From Ilumatobacteraceae bacterium (GTDB taxonomy: Bacteria; Actinomycetota; Acidimicrobiia; Acidimicrobiales; Ilumatobacteraceae): a DNA stretch of 64,000 bases. The position numbers and the translations under genes were made by a program. The stretch covers positions 1 to 64,000 of the forward strand of contig JABSQH010000038.1 of NCBI GenBank assembly GCA_013213745.1. Reading direction: 5' to 3'. Under the pieces are notes generated by a model. That model made no database searches and was not told the DNA's origin. It was given only the letters and a program-made list of their open reading frames with translations. This document shows, piece after piece, positions 34,289-43,075 of the stretch; within the stretch, counting starts at the first letter, position 1; every line of letters begins with the position of its first letter.

Positions 34289-35212
34289 ATGGGGTTGCAT
34301 CGCTTGACATCCATCACCCTCGCCGTTCCAGACGTCGACGCATCGACCGGGTTCTTCACCGACTTCGGTCTGCGCCGCTCTGAGCACCACCCGGGCCGAC
34401 TGGCCACGCGCGACGGTGGCGAACAGATCGAACTCGTCGAGGGCCCGCGGCGCGCGCTGCCTCGGCTCGGTGTGGGCGCCGAGGGCGCCGACGATCTCGC
34501 CCACATCGCCGATCGCGCCGCTCGCTCGGCGATGGCCGAGGTAGTCGAGGTCAGCGACGCATGCGTGTCGGTGCGTGACGCCGCCACGGGACTGCTCGTC
34601 GAGGTGACCGTCGCTCCGCCGTACATCTCCCCCGAATCGGCGCACACGTTTAACCGACCCGGCACCACCCCGGAGCGCATCGACGTCCCCGCTGAGAGCG
34701 TGCTGGCCACCGATCCGGTACAACCGTCGAACCTCACCCACGTGGTGTATGGCACACCAGATCAACCAGCCACACTCGCCTTTTTCACCGACGTCCTCGG
34801 CTTCGAGATCAGCGACCAGATCCCGGGAATCATCGCCTTCACCAGGTGCGGCGAGGTACACCACAACGTGGCGATCCAAGCCGCACCGGTTGCCTTCCCG
34901 CATCACATCGCCTTCGAGGTCGACGACATCGACGACGTCGTGCGCGGCGGTCAGCACATGGTCGACATCGACCCGGAACGGCACATGTGGGGCGTCGGAC
35001 GACACGCCATCGGCTCCAACTGGTACTGGTACCTGCGCGATCCGAGCGGCACGTTCGTCGAATACACCTCCGACATCGACCGCATCACCGCACAAGATCT
35101 GTACCAGCCAAAGGAGTGGGACGGCCACGAGTTCCTCTACTCATTCGGTCCGCCCCCACCGCCGGAGTTCGTCGAGCCCGCTGACCTCGCCGATCTGATC
35201 GCCGGCGGATGA
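34289..35212 (+). CDS. VOC-family (extradiol dioxygenase-like) protein
   Basis: A 307-residue protein with two vicinal-oxygen-chelate modules, as in type I extradiol ring-cleavage dioxygenases. The N-terminal module begins HRLTSITLAVPDVDASTGFF. The C-terminal module begins LTHVVYGTPDQPATLAFFTD and holds HHIAFEVDDIDD and WYWYLRDPSGTFVEYTSDID, where the metal His and Glu of the catalytic 2-His-1-carboxylate triad are expected. ATG at 34289 preferred; TTG at 34280 possible. First gene of a tightly overlapped operon. Confidence 0.83.
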   Translation: MGLHRLTSITLAVPDVDASTGFFTDFGLRRSEHHPGRLATRDGGEQIELVEGPRRALPRLGVGAEGADDLAHIADRAARSAMAEVVEVSDACVSVRDAATGLLVEVTVAPPYISPESAHTFNRPGTTPERIDVPAESVLATDPVQPSNLTHVVYGTPDQPATLAFFTDVLGFEISDQIPGIIAFTRCGEVHHNVAIQAAPVAFPHHIAFEVDDIDDVVRGGQHMVDIDPERHMWGVGRHAIGSNWYWYLRDPSGTFVEYTSDIDRITAQDLYQPKEWDGHEFLYSFGPPPPPEFVEPADLADLIAGG

Positions 35213-36780
35213 AGATGGACCCCATGAGCCGCCCGAACGTCCTCTTCGTGATCTGCGACCAGCTGCGCGCCGATCATCTCGGTTTTGCCGGGAACCAGGT
35301 CGTGCGGACCCCGCACATCGACGCGATCGCCGCCGGGGGCACGGTGTTCGATCGGGCCTACGTGAACAATCCGATCTGTATGCCCAACCGGTCGACGATG
35401 ATGACCGGCCGTATGCCGTCGGCGCACGGCGTGATCTTCAACGATCGCTCCCTCGAGCCCAGCGAGACCACGTTCGTGTCGCAGCTGCGCGATGCGGGAT
35501 GGCGCACCGGGTTGATCGGCAAGTCACACCTCCAGCACGGCGAAAGCCGCAACGCCGTGGTCGACCTCGGTCAACCGGCTGGCCGCCACTCGCCGTTTCC
35601 TGACGCCTGGGACACGCTCGAGCACGACGAACGGTACGAACGCGGCGAGGTCGTCGCCCCCGACGACTTCTACGGGTTCAACGAGATCCATCTCACTCTC
35701 GGCCACGGCGCCAAGATCGGTGCACACCACTACCAATGGGCGCGCGAGCAAGGCATCCCCCACGAGGTGTTGCACCGCGGCCTCGACCCCGACGCCGATA
35801 CCGATCGGGTGCTCGACGGGCCCAACTGGTGGCAACTCCGGGCCGCTCCGTATCTCGAGGAGATCCACTCGACCAACTACGTCGCCGAGCAGACGATCGA
35901 TTTCATCGAACGCGCCGAAGCCGACGATTCGCCGTGGATGGCGTGGTGCTCGTTCCCCGACCCGCACCATCCGATGTCGCCTCCTGAGCCGTGGTTCGCC
36001 CGACACGATCCGAACGACATCGACCTGCCGTCGACCTTCGACGACCCTGGCGACGGCTGGCCGGCACACATCAAATTGATCCACGATCTGCGTCCAGCAC
36101 GTCGGGCGTGGGTCGCCCCGTTCGGCCCGACACCGGAACAAGCGCGTGCGGCCATCGCCATCACCTACGGGATGATCGAGTACATCGACGACGCCGTCGG
36201 GAGGATCGTGGCCGCGCTCGACCGGCTGAGTGCCGCCGACGACACGATCATCGTGTTCACCAGCGACCACGGCGACATGATGGGCGATCACGGGTTGATC
36301 CTGAAGCTGTTGATGCACTTCCAGGGTTGCCTGCGCGTGCCGATGGTGATCAACGCGCCGGGCAAGGCCGGCGGCCGATCGACGTCGCTCGCAGCCAGCA
36401 TCGATCTTCCACACACGCTGCTCGATTTGTGTGGCCTCGACGAGTTCCAGGGCATGCAGGGAACGAGCCTCACGCCGCTGCTCGACGACGCATCGGCAAC
36501 GGTCCGCGACGCAGTGCTCGTCGAAGAGGACTTCCCGAATGCGGTGACCGGCGCACCGTTCCCGCTGAAGACGCGCACGACCGTGACTGATACCCACCGT
36601 TACACGCGTGACAGCGACGGGTTCGAGATGCTGTACGACCTCGAACACGATGCCGACGAGCTGACCAATCTGGCCGTCGACGATCGCGATCCGGCGGCAC
36701 GCGTGGCAGCACTCGATGCCCTGTGCGAACAGATGCTGCGCGCCGACGACATCACCCGCATGGAGCCCGTCTCGCAATGA
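35209..36780 (+). CDS. Type I sulfatase / alkaline-phosphatase-superfamily hydrolase
   Basis: A 523-residue hydrolase. N-terminal RPNVLFVICDQLRADHLG is the metal-binding start of sulfatases, NNPICMPNRSTMMTGRMPS (about 53-71) holds the CxPxR formylglycine motif, IGKSHLQHG follows, and DTIIVFTSDHGDMMGDHGL supplies further metal ligands. It should hydrolyse a sulfate ester (or a phosphonate monoester, a related activity) and needs formylglycine-generating enzyme for activation, not found here. No signal peptide, so cytoplasmic. The ATG overlaps the VOC gene stop. Confidence 0.88.
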   Translation: MKMDPMSRPNVLFVICDQLRADHLGFAGNQVVRTPHIDAIAAGGTVFDRAYVNNPICMPNRSTMMTGRMPSAHGVIFNDRSLEPSETTFVSQLRDAGWRTGLIGKSHLQHGESRNAVVDLGQPAGRHSPFPDAWDTLEHDERYERGEVVAPDDFYGFNEIHLTLGHGAKIGAHHYQWAREQGIPHEVLHRGLDPDADTDRVLDGPNWWQLRAAPYLEEIHSTNYVAEQTIDFIERAEADDSPWMAWCSFPDPHHPMSPPEPWFARHDPNDIDLPSTFDDPGDGWPAHIKLIHDLRPARRAWVAPFGPTPEQARAAIAITYGMIEYIDDAVGRIVAALDRLSAADDTIIVFTSDHGDMMGDHGLILKLLMHFQGCLRVPMVINAPGKAGGRSTSLAASIDLPHTLLDLCGLDEFQGMQGTSLTPLLDDASATVRDAVLVEEDFPNAVTGAPFPLKTRTTVTDTHRYTRDSDGFEMLYDLEHDADELTNLAVDDRDPAARVAALDALCEQMLRADDITRMEPVSQ

Positions 36781-37721
36781 CCGACCATGCCGCTGCGAAC
36801 CCCGCGCTGAATGTCCGCAACTCCGACGGTGAGGTCGAACAGTTGTGGACGGGCGCAACCGTCACCCATCGCTTCGTCGACGTCGACGGACTGCGGTGGC
36901 ATGCGGCGACCGCCGGGGACCCGGCCAACCCCGACGTGATCGTGTTCATGCACGGATTCCCCGAGACGTGGTTTGCGTGGCATCACCAGATGACGGCCCT
37001 CGCCGATCGCTTCTACTGCGTCGCAATCGACCTCAAGGGATACGGCCAGTCGGACACCACACTCGACACGGACTACGACTACGTCGCACAAGCCCGCGAG
37101 TTGCCCGCGCTGTTCGACGCACTCGGCCTCGATCGCTTCTTCCTCGTCAGCCACGATCGCGGCACCGTGATCGCCGATCATCTGTGCGCCGTCGACGGCG
37201 TGGCGTCGCGGCTGCGTCGCTACGTGCGCATGCAGCAGTCGGGAAATCGTCCGCACTCCGAGCCACGCCCTCCGCACGAGCTGTTCCGCAGCGAACTCGG
37301 CGCACAGCTGATCGGCGATGGCACCGTCGTGAAGATCGCCTACGGCCTCGAACCCAACCCAGAAGGCCACACGTTGGTCGCCGTACCGATCGACGAGCGC
37401 GACATCCGGTACATCCTCGACGAAGTCACCGCACCCGGGGTCGGCGCGTCGATGTCGGCCAGCTTCGTGTCGGCCGGTTTCGATCGCGAACTCGACGACC
37501 GCATGAACGGACTCTTCGAAGCCATGACGATGCCCGTCCTCTTCCTCCAGGGCGCGCTCGATCCCGGTCAACAACCGTCGGAATACGCAACGGTCACCAA
37601 CGAGGTCGACAACGGCCACCTCCAATTTGTTGAAGGCGGGCACTTCTTCCATCTCGAAGTCCCCGACCAGGCGTCCGCGGCGATACGCGCCTTCCTCGTC
37701 CGCAACGATCTTCCCGCTTAG
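36777..37721 (+). CDS. Epoxide hydrolase/haloalkane dehalogenase-like alpha/beta hydrolase
   Basis: A 314-residue alpha/beta hydrolase. HGFPETWFAWHHQM (about 59-72) is the oxyanion-side motif of epoxide hydrolases, and VSHDRGTVIADHL puts Asp rather than Ser at the nucleophile elbow, favouring epoxide hydrolysis or dehalogenation over esterase activity. A lid of charged helices follows, and the catalytic His is in VEGGHFFHLEVP. ATGA overlap with the sulfatase gene. Confidence 0.85.
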   Translation: MTDHAAANPALNVRNSDGEVEQLWTGATVTHRFVDVDGLRWHAATAGDPANPDVIVFMHGFPETWFAWHHQMTALADRFYCVAIDLKGYGQSDTTLDTDYDYVAQARELPALFDALGLDRFFLVSHDRGTVIADHLCAVDGVASRLRRYVRMQQSGNRPHSEPRPPHELFRSELGAQLIGDGTVVKIAYGLEPNPEGHTLVAVPIDERDIRYILDEVTAPGVGASMSASFVSAGFDRELDDRMNGLFEAMTMPVLFLQGALDPGQQPSEYATVTNEVDNGHLQFVEGGHFFHLEVPDQASAAIRAFLVRNDLPA

Positions 37722-37753
37722 CGCTCACCACTCTTCAACACATCGGAGTTGTC

Positions 37754-38347
37754 ATGGCCCACATCACAGCGCTCGACCGATCCGACCTCGGTGAGTTCGA
37801 AGTGATCTTCGAACTCACCGAAACAGTCATGGGATTCGTCCCGCGATCGATGTTCACGATGGGCCGCAACCCGGCCCTTCTTCAGGCATTCGCCCAGCTC
37901 GCCGGCACTGTCCTCGGGCCAGGCGAAGTCGACGGAGGGCTGAAGCAACTGGTCGGCCACGTGGCGTCGACAGCTGCCGGCTGTCGGTACTGCCAAGCGC
38001 ACACTGCCTCGTCGGCCGCGCGCAGCGGCGTGGACGCAGGCAAGGTCGAGGCAGTGTGGAGCTTCGAGACCGACGATCGCTTCACCGCGGCCGAACGCGC
38101 CGCTCTGCGCCTCGCCCACGACGCCAGCAGCGTTCCCAACGCCACCACCCCGGCCCACTTCGACGACTTGGCCGAGCACTTCTCCGAGGAACAGATCGTC
38201 GAGATCGTGTCGGTGATCTCACTGTTCGGTTGGCTCAACCGGTGGAATGACACGATGGCCACCGATCTCGAAGACGAGCCACTGGCGTTTGGCGCCGAGC
38301 ACCTCGCGGCGAGCGGCTGGGACGCCGGCAAACACGCCACCAGGTGA
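37754..38347 (+). CDS. Carboxymuconolactone decarboxylase/AhpD-like protein
   Basis: A 197-residue alkylhydroperoxidase D-fold protein with the redox motif GCRYCQAHTASSAA (about 80-93), CxxC plus His. Members act in peroxide defence or as ring-cleavage-pathway decarboxylases. It follows the hydrolase by 32 bases and closes the catabolic operon. Confidence 0.83.
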   Translation: MAHITALDRSDLGEFEVIFELTETVMGFVPRSMFTMGRNPALLQAFAQLAGTVLGPGEVDGGLKQLVGHVASTAAGCRYCQAHTASSAARSGVDAGKVEAVWSFETDDRFTAAERAALRLAHDASSVPNATTPAHFDDLAEHFSEEQIVEIVSVISLFGWLNRWNDTMATDLEDEPLAFGAEHLAASGWDAGKHATR

Positions 38348-38390
38348 CCACAAGCGCTCCAACGACGCGATGGCGCGTCGGTTCGCTCGA

Positions 38391-38693
38391 TCAGCAGGGG
38401 TCAATCGCGGAGCGGACGTGATGCCGCTGGTAGGTGTAGCTATCGGGATCAGTGTCGGTCGCCCGATTCGAGTGGAGCACGATGTGATCGGCTTCCAAAT
38501 CGACCGATCGCTTCATGACTGAGGTCGCGCCAGGTGTGACCACACGCTCTTCGAGCACTACCTCATCGTCAGGAAACCAATGTCCCGTCTCGTTGATCGA
38601 TTGCGTGTGCACGACGGACGAATCGGAGTGGTTCTCGACCCCCGACTGCACCACCATTTCCGCCTCGGACGGCTGGACGCAGCACATCGACAT
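38391..38693 (-). CDS. Small hypothetical protein
   Basis: A 100-residue frame starting MSMCCVQPSEAEM with a vicinal Cys pair; later ETGHWFPDDEVVLEERVV and DLEADHIVLHSNRATDTDPD look like real protein. No family recognised. Probably a single small gene convergent with the CMD gene; the frame extends upstream but with shadow-like composition. Confidence 0.4.
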   Translation of the reverse strand: MSMCCVQPSEAEMVVQSGVENHSDSSVVHTQSINETGHWFPDDEVVLEERVVTPGATSVMKRSVDLEADHIVLHSNRATDTDPDSYTYQRHHVRSAIDPC

Positions 38694-39000
38694 CGTGGCA
38701 GCGCCCGGCGTCGGGTCGGCGGCAGCGCCCTTTTCGGCCGCTGCGTGACCGAAGGATCGCGATCTTCTTGTTTGGTCTCTGGGTGGTCTCCTCGTCGCCC
38801 ACGTCGTCGTGGTCTCGTGATGCTTCACCATCAACAACACACCGCGGTTGAGCCCGACCTGAGCGCCAGCCGAACGCTGCCCCGGCACTCGCCATGTGGC
38901 TGCGCAACCACGCACCGACGCTCGCACAGGCGGTACCGTGAGAAGTCGTCGTGCACGCGCCAACTCCACCGGACATCAGCAACCCGCCGGGCGATCGGCC
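38694..39000. other. Gap with no supported gene
   Basis: Open frames here are low-complexity, Arg-rich and lack starts or family features. It would carry the promoter for the S51-peptidase gene. Nothing else is visible. Confidence 0.4.
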
Positions 39001-39681
39001 ATGCTCGCGATCGTAGGAAGTGGGGAATACCTCCCGCCGATGAACGACGTCGATCGGCAGCTCATCGAGCTCTTCGAGTCGCCACCGCGCGTGGTGTGCC
39101 TACCAACGGCCGCCGGCCAAGAAGGCGACGCAATGATCGACGATTGGATGCATCGCGGCGTCGACCACTTCACCGGGTTGGGTGTGGACACCGACGGGGT
39201 GCGGGTGTGGGACCGGGACACCGCCAACGACCCGGCGCTCGCCGAGAGGCTCGCCGCCGCTGACTTCGTCTACCTGTCGGGCGGCAAGCCGGGATACCTC
39301 GCCTCGACGCTGAAGGACACTCACGCATGGACAGCGATCAGTAGCGTGGTCGGTCGCGGCGGACTCCTCGCAGGGTGCAGCGCCGGCGCGATGATCCAAG
39401 GCGAACGCTTTGCCGGAATGCCACGGCCGCAGCGCGGATTCGGTCTCTGGCCAGGTGTGCACGTGGTGCCGCACTTCGACGAGATCCCGTCGCTCGTGGT
39501 CTCCGGCATCCGCCGAGCGATCGGCACCAAGCTGACGCTCATCGGCGTCAACGGCAACACGGCACTGGTCAAGCTCGACGACGGCTACCGCGTGCTCGGC
39601 GACCGCGTCACGGTGTGGAGCGAGTCGGACAAAACCGAGTTCGGTCCTGGCGACGTCCCGGCCGACGTCTTGCCGTCCTGA
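39001..39681 (+). CDS. Peptidase S51 / cyanophycinase-like protein
   Basis: A 226-residue class I glutamine-amidotransferase-like Ser peptidase. MLAIVGSGEYLPPMND at the N-terminus, FVYLSGGKPGYLASTL, and the nucleophile elbow GGLLAGCSAGAMIQG (Ser at about 130) match dipeptidase E/cyanophycinase. VHVVPHFDEIPS supplies the likely His. The ATG at 39001 is the first start with matching N-terminus. Stands alone. Confidence 0.82.
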   Translation: MLAIVGSGEYLPPMNDVDRQLIELFESPPRVVCLPTAAGQEGDAMIDDWMHRGVDHFTGLGVDTDGVRVWDRDTANDPALAERLAAADFVYLSGGKPGYLASTLKDTHAWTAISSVVGRGGLLAGCSAGAMIQGERFAGMPRPQRGFGLWPGVHVVPHFDEIPSLVVSGIRRAIGTKLTLIGVNGNTALVKLDDGYRVLGDRVTVWSESDKTEFGPGDVPADVLPS

Positions 39682-39729
39682 CGGCACCACAACCACGAGC
39701 GATCACGGGACCGGAACCTGCCACGGCGG

Positions 39730-40041
39730 TCAACGGTCGTCATGCGCGGCGCCGAACTGGCGGGCCAGCACCGCAGTGTTGTTCGTCGTCGTTGCACTGC
39801 GAAGCGACCGCAACGACGTGTAGTCGGGCCCGTCGTACCAATTGCGGAAGGCTTCGACAGACGCAAACCGGAACACCACGGTGTGTCCAGCAGTGGTTCC
39901 CTCGAGCATCTCCGCGCTCCCGGTCGCCACGACCGTGCCACCGGCGGCGGCCAGCGATGCGACGACGCCGGGGACGTACTCGCGCTCGTACCGCTCGGCG
40001 TCGGTCACGTCGTAGCTGGCGATGAAGTAGACCCCTCCCAT
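39730..40041 (-). CDS. DUF1330-family protein
   Basis: A 103-residue ferredoxin-like-fold protein: VYFIASYDVTDAERYEREYVPGV, and VVFRFASVEAFRNWYDGPDY, are typical DUF1330 blocks. Role unknown, in some cases stress-linked. Its ATG is 2 bases after the stop of the methyltransferase gene upstream, so they are co-transcribed. Confidence 0.85.
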   Translation of the reverse strand: MGGVYFIASYDVTDAERYEREYVPGVVASLAAAGGTVVATGSAEMLEGTTAGHTVVFRFASVEAFRNWYDGPDYTSLRSLRSATTTNNTAVLARQFGAAHDDR

Positions 40042-40043
40042 CG

Positions 40044-40706
40044 CTACCGCACGAACTCGAACAGCGTGTCTCCGGGACGCGGTGCCGGCGCAGGCTCGAC
40101 GAGCCAGCTGACGCCGACACCGAATACGTCGTCGGAGCCGTCGAACGCCAGCTCCTCGTACCCGGCGGCCACGAACGCCGCACGGGCATCGGGTCGCAGA
40201 TCGGGGTCGCCGCCACCACGAGTCCAGATCACGACACCGCCCGGCTTGACAAGTCCCGCACACCTTCGTGCGATGTGCTCCACATCGTCGGGGTCGACGT
40301 TGCCCAGGACGCCGCACAACATGAGCACGTCGACGGGCACCACGTCGGCAAACGCCACGACGTCGGTGGCATCGGCGCAGCGCACCTCGGCCCAGTCGTG
40401 CGGTGCCGCCGCTTCTGCCGCTCGACTCGCCAGATCCGGGTCGAGTTCGACCAGTACGGCTCGCCGAGGCCGACGTGCTAGCTCCGCACCCAACAGATCG
40501 CGGCCGTCGCCGGCGCACAGGCTCAAGACTGTCGGCGCGCTCGGAGCCGCACGCAGGACCCCGTCGAGACGCACGCGCACTCGCTCGAGACGACGAGTCA
40601 GCGAGCCCGTCGGCGAGTCGTACGCCTCGTGCCATGCCACCCAGTCGGTACGCGGTCCTGGTCCGGAGTGGCGCGCAAAGCGATCGGGATTCGACGACTC
40701 AGGCAT
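40044..40706 (-). CDS. Class I SAM-dependent methyltransferase
   Basis: A 220-residue methyltransferase: VLSLCAGDGRDLLGAEL (SAM motif I, about 62-78), VELDPDLASRAAE (motif II) and CADATDVVAFADVVPVDVLM. Substrate unknown. ATG at 40706 is chosen; GTG at 40712 is possible. It overlaps the ComB-like gene and precedes DUF1330. Confidence 0.82.
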   Translation of the reverse strand: MPESSNPDRFARHSGPGPRTDWVAWHEAYDSPTGSLTRRLERVRVRLDGVLRAAPSAPTVLSLCAGDGRDLLGAELARRPRRAVLVELDPDLASRAAEAAAPHDWAEVRCADATDVVAFADVVPVDVLMLCGVLGNVDPDDVEHIARRCAGLVKPGGVVIWTRGGGDPDLRPDARAAFVAAGYEELAFDGSDDVFGVGVSWLVEPAPAPRPGDTLFEFVR

Positions 40707-41622
40707 GCCCACTCACTCCGATCACTCGTGAACTGTTGCGGGGGTCATCGACCGACCGCTGCGCGACCACCCGGTGCGCGTCGAGCCGTGCAGCGACCGA
40801 CACGTCGTCGCCGAAGCCACGGTGCACGAGCTCGCAGCCGGACGCGCCCCCGGCGAGCGTCGACTCCAGGCGATCCCGATGTCGCTCGAACACCGCGGCT
40901 GCCGCTTCGGCCTCAACCGAGCGGCGAACATCGGTGCTGAGCGCGTCGACGACCGCCCCCGCACCGAGGTGATCTTCGATCGATGGGCGCACGAACCCTC
41001 GGTTCGCTGCCGGCAGTTCGCCAACCTGCTCCGCCATGAACGGTCCCGCACACGTCTCACCGTACGGCACGATCGTGCACCGTGCGGCGTGGCCATCGGC
41101 GGGGAACGTCGTGATGCGCGGCGCCACAGCGCTGCGGTTCGCCAGACACCCGGTCGCCACCCACGGCGCATCCGCGGCGGCACCGACACACCTTCCTCCG
41201 TTGAGCGAGGTCATCGCCAGGCGCTGACCACGGGGCACCGCATCCAACGACGCCGGCGAGAGCGAGAACTCCCCTGGGCCGACGTTGCGGCGACGGGCGA
41301 GCATGGCTGCGTCGTGCCGATGCGCAACGGCGGTCCGGCCACCCGCCGCATCGAGCGCCTCGGGTGAGTAACAGAACGCCACACTGCCTCGGGCGATCAC
41401 CTCGGTAACCGCCGTCGAGAACGACAACACGTCGACGATCAGCACGAGGTCGCCTCGGCGCGCGGCAAACAGTGCTCCGGGGATCCCCCACTCGACGTGT
41501 TCAGCCAGGCGGCCGGCCACGGGTCGAAGTCGCTCTCCCCGTCGGTCGTCATCACCGCTCGACCACCCAGCGCACCTCCGCAGCACTTCTGTGTCCGCCA
41601 CCTTCGGTCGGACTCGTGTCAC
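40699..41622 (-). CDS. 2-phosphosulfolactate phosphatase-like protein (ComB family)
   Basis: A 307-residue ComB-family protein: VEWGIPGALFAARRGDLVLIVDVLSFSTAVTEVIARG is split over about residues 43-80, then AMTSLNGGRCVGAA and the EDHLGAGAVVDAL block. In archaea and some bacteria ComB dephosphorylates 2-phosphosulfolactate (coenzyme M or sulfolactate route). No other sulfolactate gene is nearby. The GTG start overlaps the stop of the upstream methyltransferase gene. Family call good; substrate not proven. Confidence 0.8.
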   Translation of the reverse strand: MTRVRPKVADTEVLRRCAGWSSGDDDRRGERLRPVAGRLAEHVEWGIPGALFAARRGDLVLIVDVLSFSTAVTEVIARGSVAFCYSPEALDAAGGRTAVAHRHDAAMLARRRNVGPGEFSLSPASLDAVPRGQRLAMTSLNGGRCVGAAADAPWVATGCLANRSAVAPRITTFPADGHAARCTIVPYGETCAGPFMAEQVGELPAANRGFVRPSIEDHLGAGAVVDALSTDVRRSVEAEAAAAVFERHRDRLESTLAGGASGCELVHRGFGDDVSVAARLDAHRVVAQRSVDDPRNSSRVIGVSGHA

Positions 41623-42455
41623 GCTAGGTCGTTGCGGCGCGGCGCGCTGCAGATGAGCGCTCCGGTGTGCTTCGACACCACGAACACCCCATCACGAAAG
41701 CCCTCGACGAGGAGCCGCCGAAGCTCGCCTTGCTGTGCCGAGTCCGCCTCGTTGGCCGGTGGCGTCGACGTGACGAACGCCATCAGATCATCGACGTCAG
41801 TCACGTGCAGTTCGTCGTCGAACCGCTCCCAACCGACCACCCCGAACGCCTCCATCAGCATCGCGGCTGCCCGATCCGGTCCGAATCGTGCGTTGACGTC
41901 GTAGCGCCCGGCTGCGGCACCGAACACCGACGTCTCCACTGCCTCGAGCTCGCGCAGGTGACCTGGACCATTGGTCATGATGCCGACCACCCCGTCGTCG
42001 CTGACGAGGCGCGCCAGTTCAGCAACGGCCCGATGCGGCTCCGACACGTGATACAGCGCATATGTCGAAACGACTGTGTCGAAGCTTCCGTCGTCGAACG
42101 GGAGCGATTGCGCGTCGGCGACTCGTCCTTCGACCGAGGCGTAACGGCCGGTTGCGAGGGCCCGATCGACGGCTTCGTCGACCATTCCGGTCGACAGATC
42201 GCTGAGCACGAGATCGATGCCGTCCGGGGCCGCGGCGGCCACCTGCTCCCAGAGCGTTCCTGCGCCACACCCGACGTCGAGCACCCGCCCGCCCTCGGGC
42301 CAGGGCACACGGTGCACGAAAAATGAGAACGCATCCTGGCCCGCTGTGCCGTAGGTGGCGTGCAAATTGGCGCGCTTGGCCAACTGGGTCGAATCCCGGT
42401 ACTGCACGTCGCGCAGGTAGTGCGGGTTCTTGTCGAAGTCGGCCCTGGTTGCCAC
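41619..42455 (-). CDS. Class I SAM-dependent methyltransferase (UbiE-like)
   Basis: A 278-residue methyltransferase with RVLDVGCGAGTLWEQVAAAA (about 58-77), SDLSTGMVDEA and GRVADAQSLPFDDGSFDTVVS (about 110-130), like UbiE/COQ5-type enzymes. First gene of a four-gene overlapping unit with the ComB-like gene, a second methyltransferase and DUF1330. Confidence 0.85.
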   Translation of the reverse strand: MATRADFDKNPHYLRDVQYRDSTQLAKRANLHATYGTAGQDAFSFFVHRVPWPEGGRVLDVGCGAGTLWEQVAAAAPDGIDLVLSDLSTGMVDEAVDRALATGRYASVEGRVADAQSLPFDDGSFDTVVSTYALYHVSEPHRAVAELARLVSDDGVVGIMTNGPGHLRELEAVETSVFGAAAGRYDVNARFGPDRAAAMLMEAFGVVGWERFDDELHVTDVDDLMAFVTSTPPANEADSAQQGELRRLLVEGFRDGVFVVSKHTGALICSAPRRNDLA

Positions 42456-42555
42456 GAGCGCTCAACGTAACCGGCGGGCGTCGATCACGGACGCCGCCGC
42501 AGTCGGCCTGCTGACTGCCCACGATGCGGGCACCGACCTCGTACCATCGTCGATC

Positions 42556-43020
42556 ATGGTCTCGTGGAGCGCATTCGCCGACGAAGAGCCGGAGATGGCC
42601 GAAGCCGGACGAGCGATCTGGGCCGACCACGTCGTGATGTACCTCGCGACCATCCGCCCTGATGGCTCCCCACGAGTGCACCCGGTCGTGCCCGTGTTGG
42701 TCGATGGACACGTGTGCGTCGCGATCCCCCAGTCGTCGCCGAAGTGGCGCGACCTCGACCGTGATCCCCGCTGCGTCCTGCACGCACTCCCGGGTGCACG
42801 TGACGACGAGTTCGTGTTGCGCTGTCGGGCGCAGCCGGCCGAGCACTTGCGCAAGGACATGCGCGCCGCAGCCGATCACCGCGTCCACGATGGTGACCGG
42901 TTGTTCGCCTTCGACCTCGAACAAGTCGACCTCGGCCACTGGGAACACATCGGCGAACCCGACACTTACTCGGTGCGCTACCGCTGGGTGCCGGGATCGA
43001 TCACGCAGGTCAAACCATGA
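42556..43020 (+). CDS. PPOX-class pyridoxamine phosphate oxidase-family protein
   Basis: A 154-residue split-barrel flavoprotein: WADHVVMYLATIRPDGSPRVHPVVPVLVDG (about 20-49 in two strands) and SPKWRDLDRDPRCVLHALPG are typical. The ATG at 42556 is chosen because the sequence upstream is not protein-like. Near the amidinotransferase gene on the same strand (55 bases). Confidence 0.8.
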   Translation: MVSWSAFADEEPEMAEAGRAIWADHVVMYLATIRPDGSPRVHPVVPVLVDGHVCVAIPQSSPKWRDLDRDPRCVLHALPGARDDEFVLRCRAQPAEHLRKDMRAAADHRVHDGDRLFAFDLEQVDLGHWEHIGEPDTYSVRYRWVPGSITQVKP

Positions 43021-43075
43021 CCGCGTTCGTGCGACCACGTTGATCAGCTGCTCGCCACCTCACCGAAAGGGCACC

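Noticed and set aside
41667-42326. Plus frame opposite the UbiE-like methyltransferase
   Set aside because: No domain; the minus strand has clear SAM motifs.
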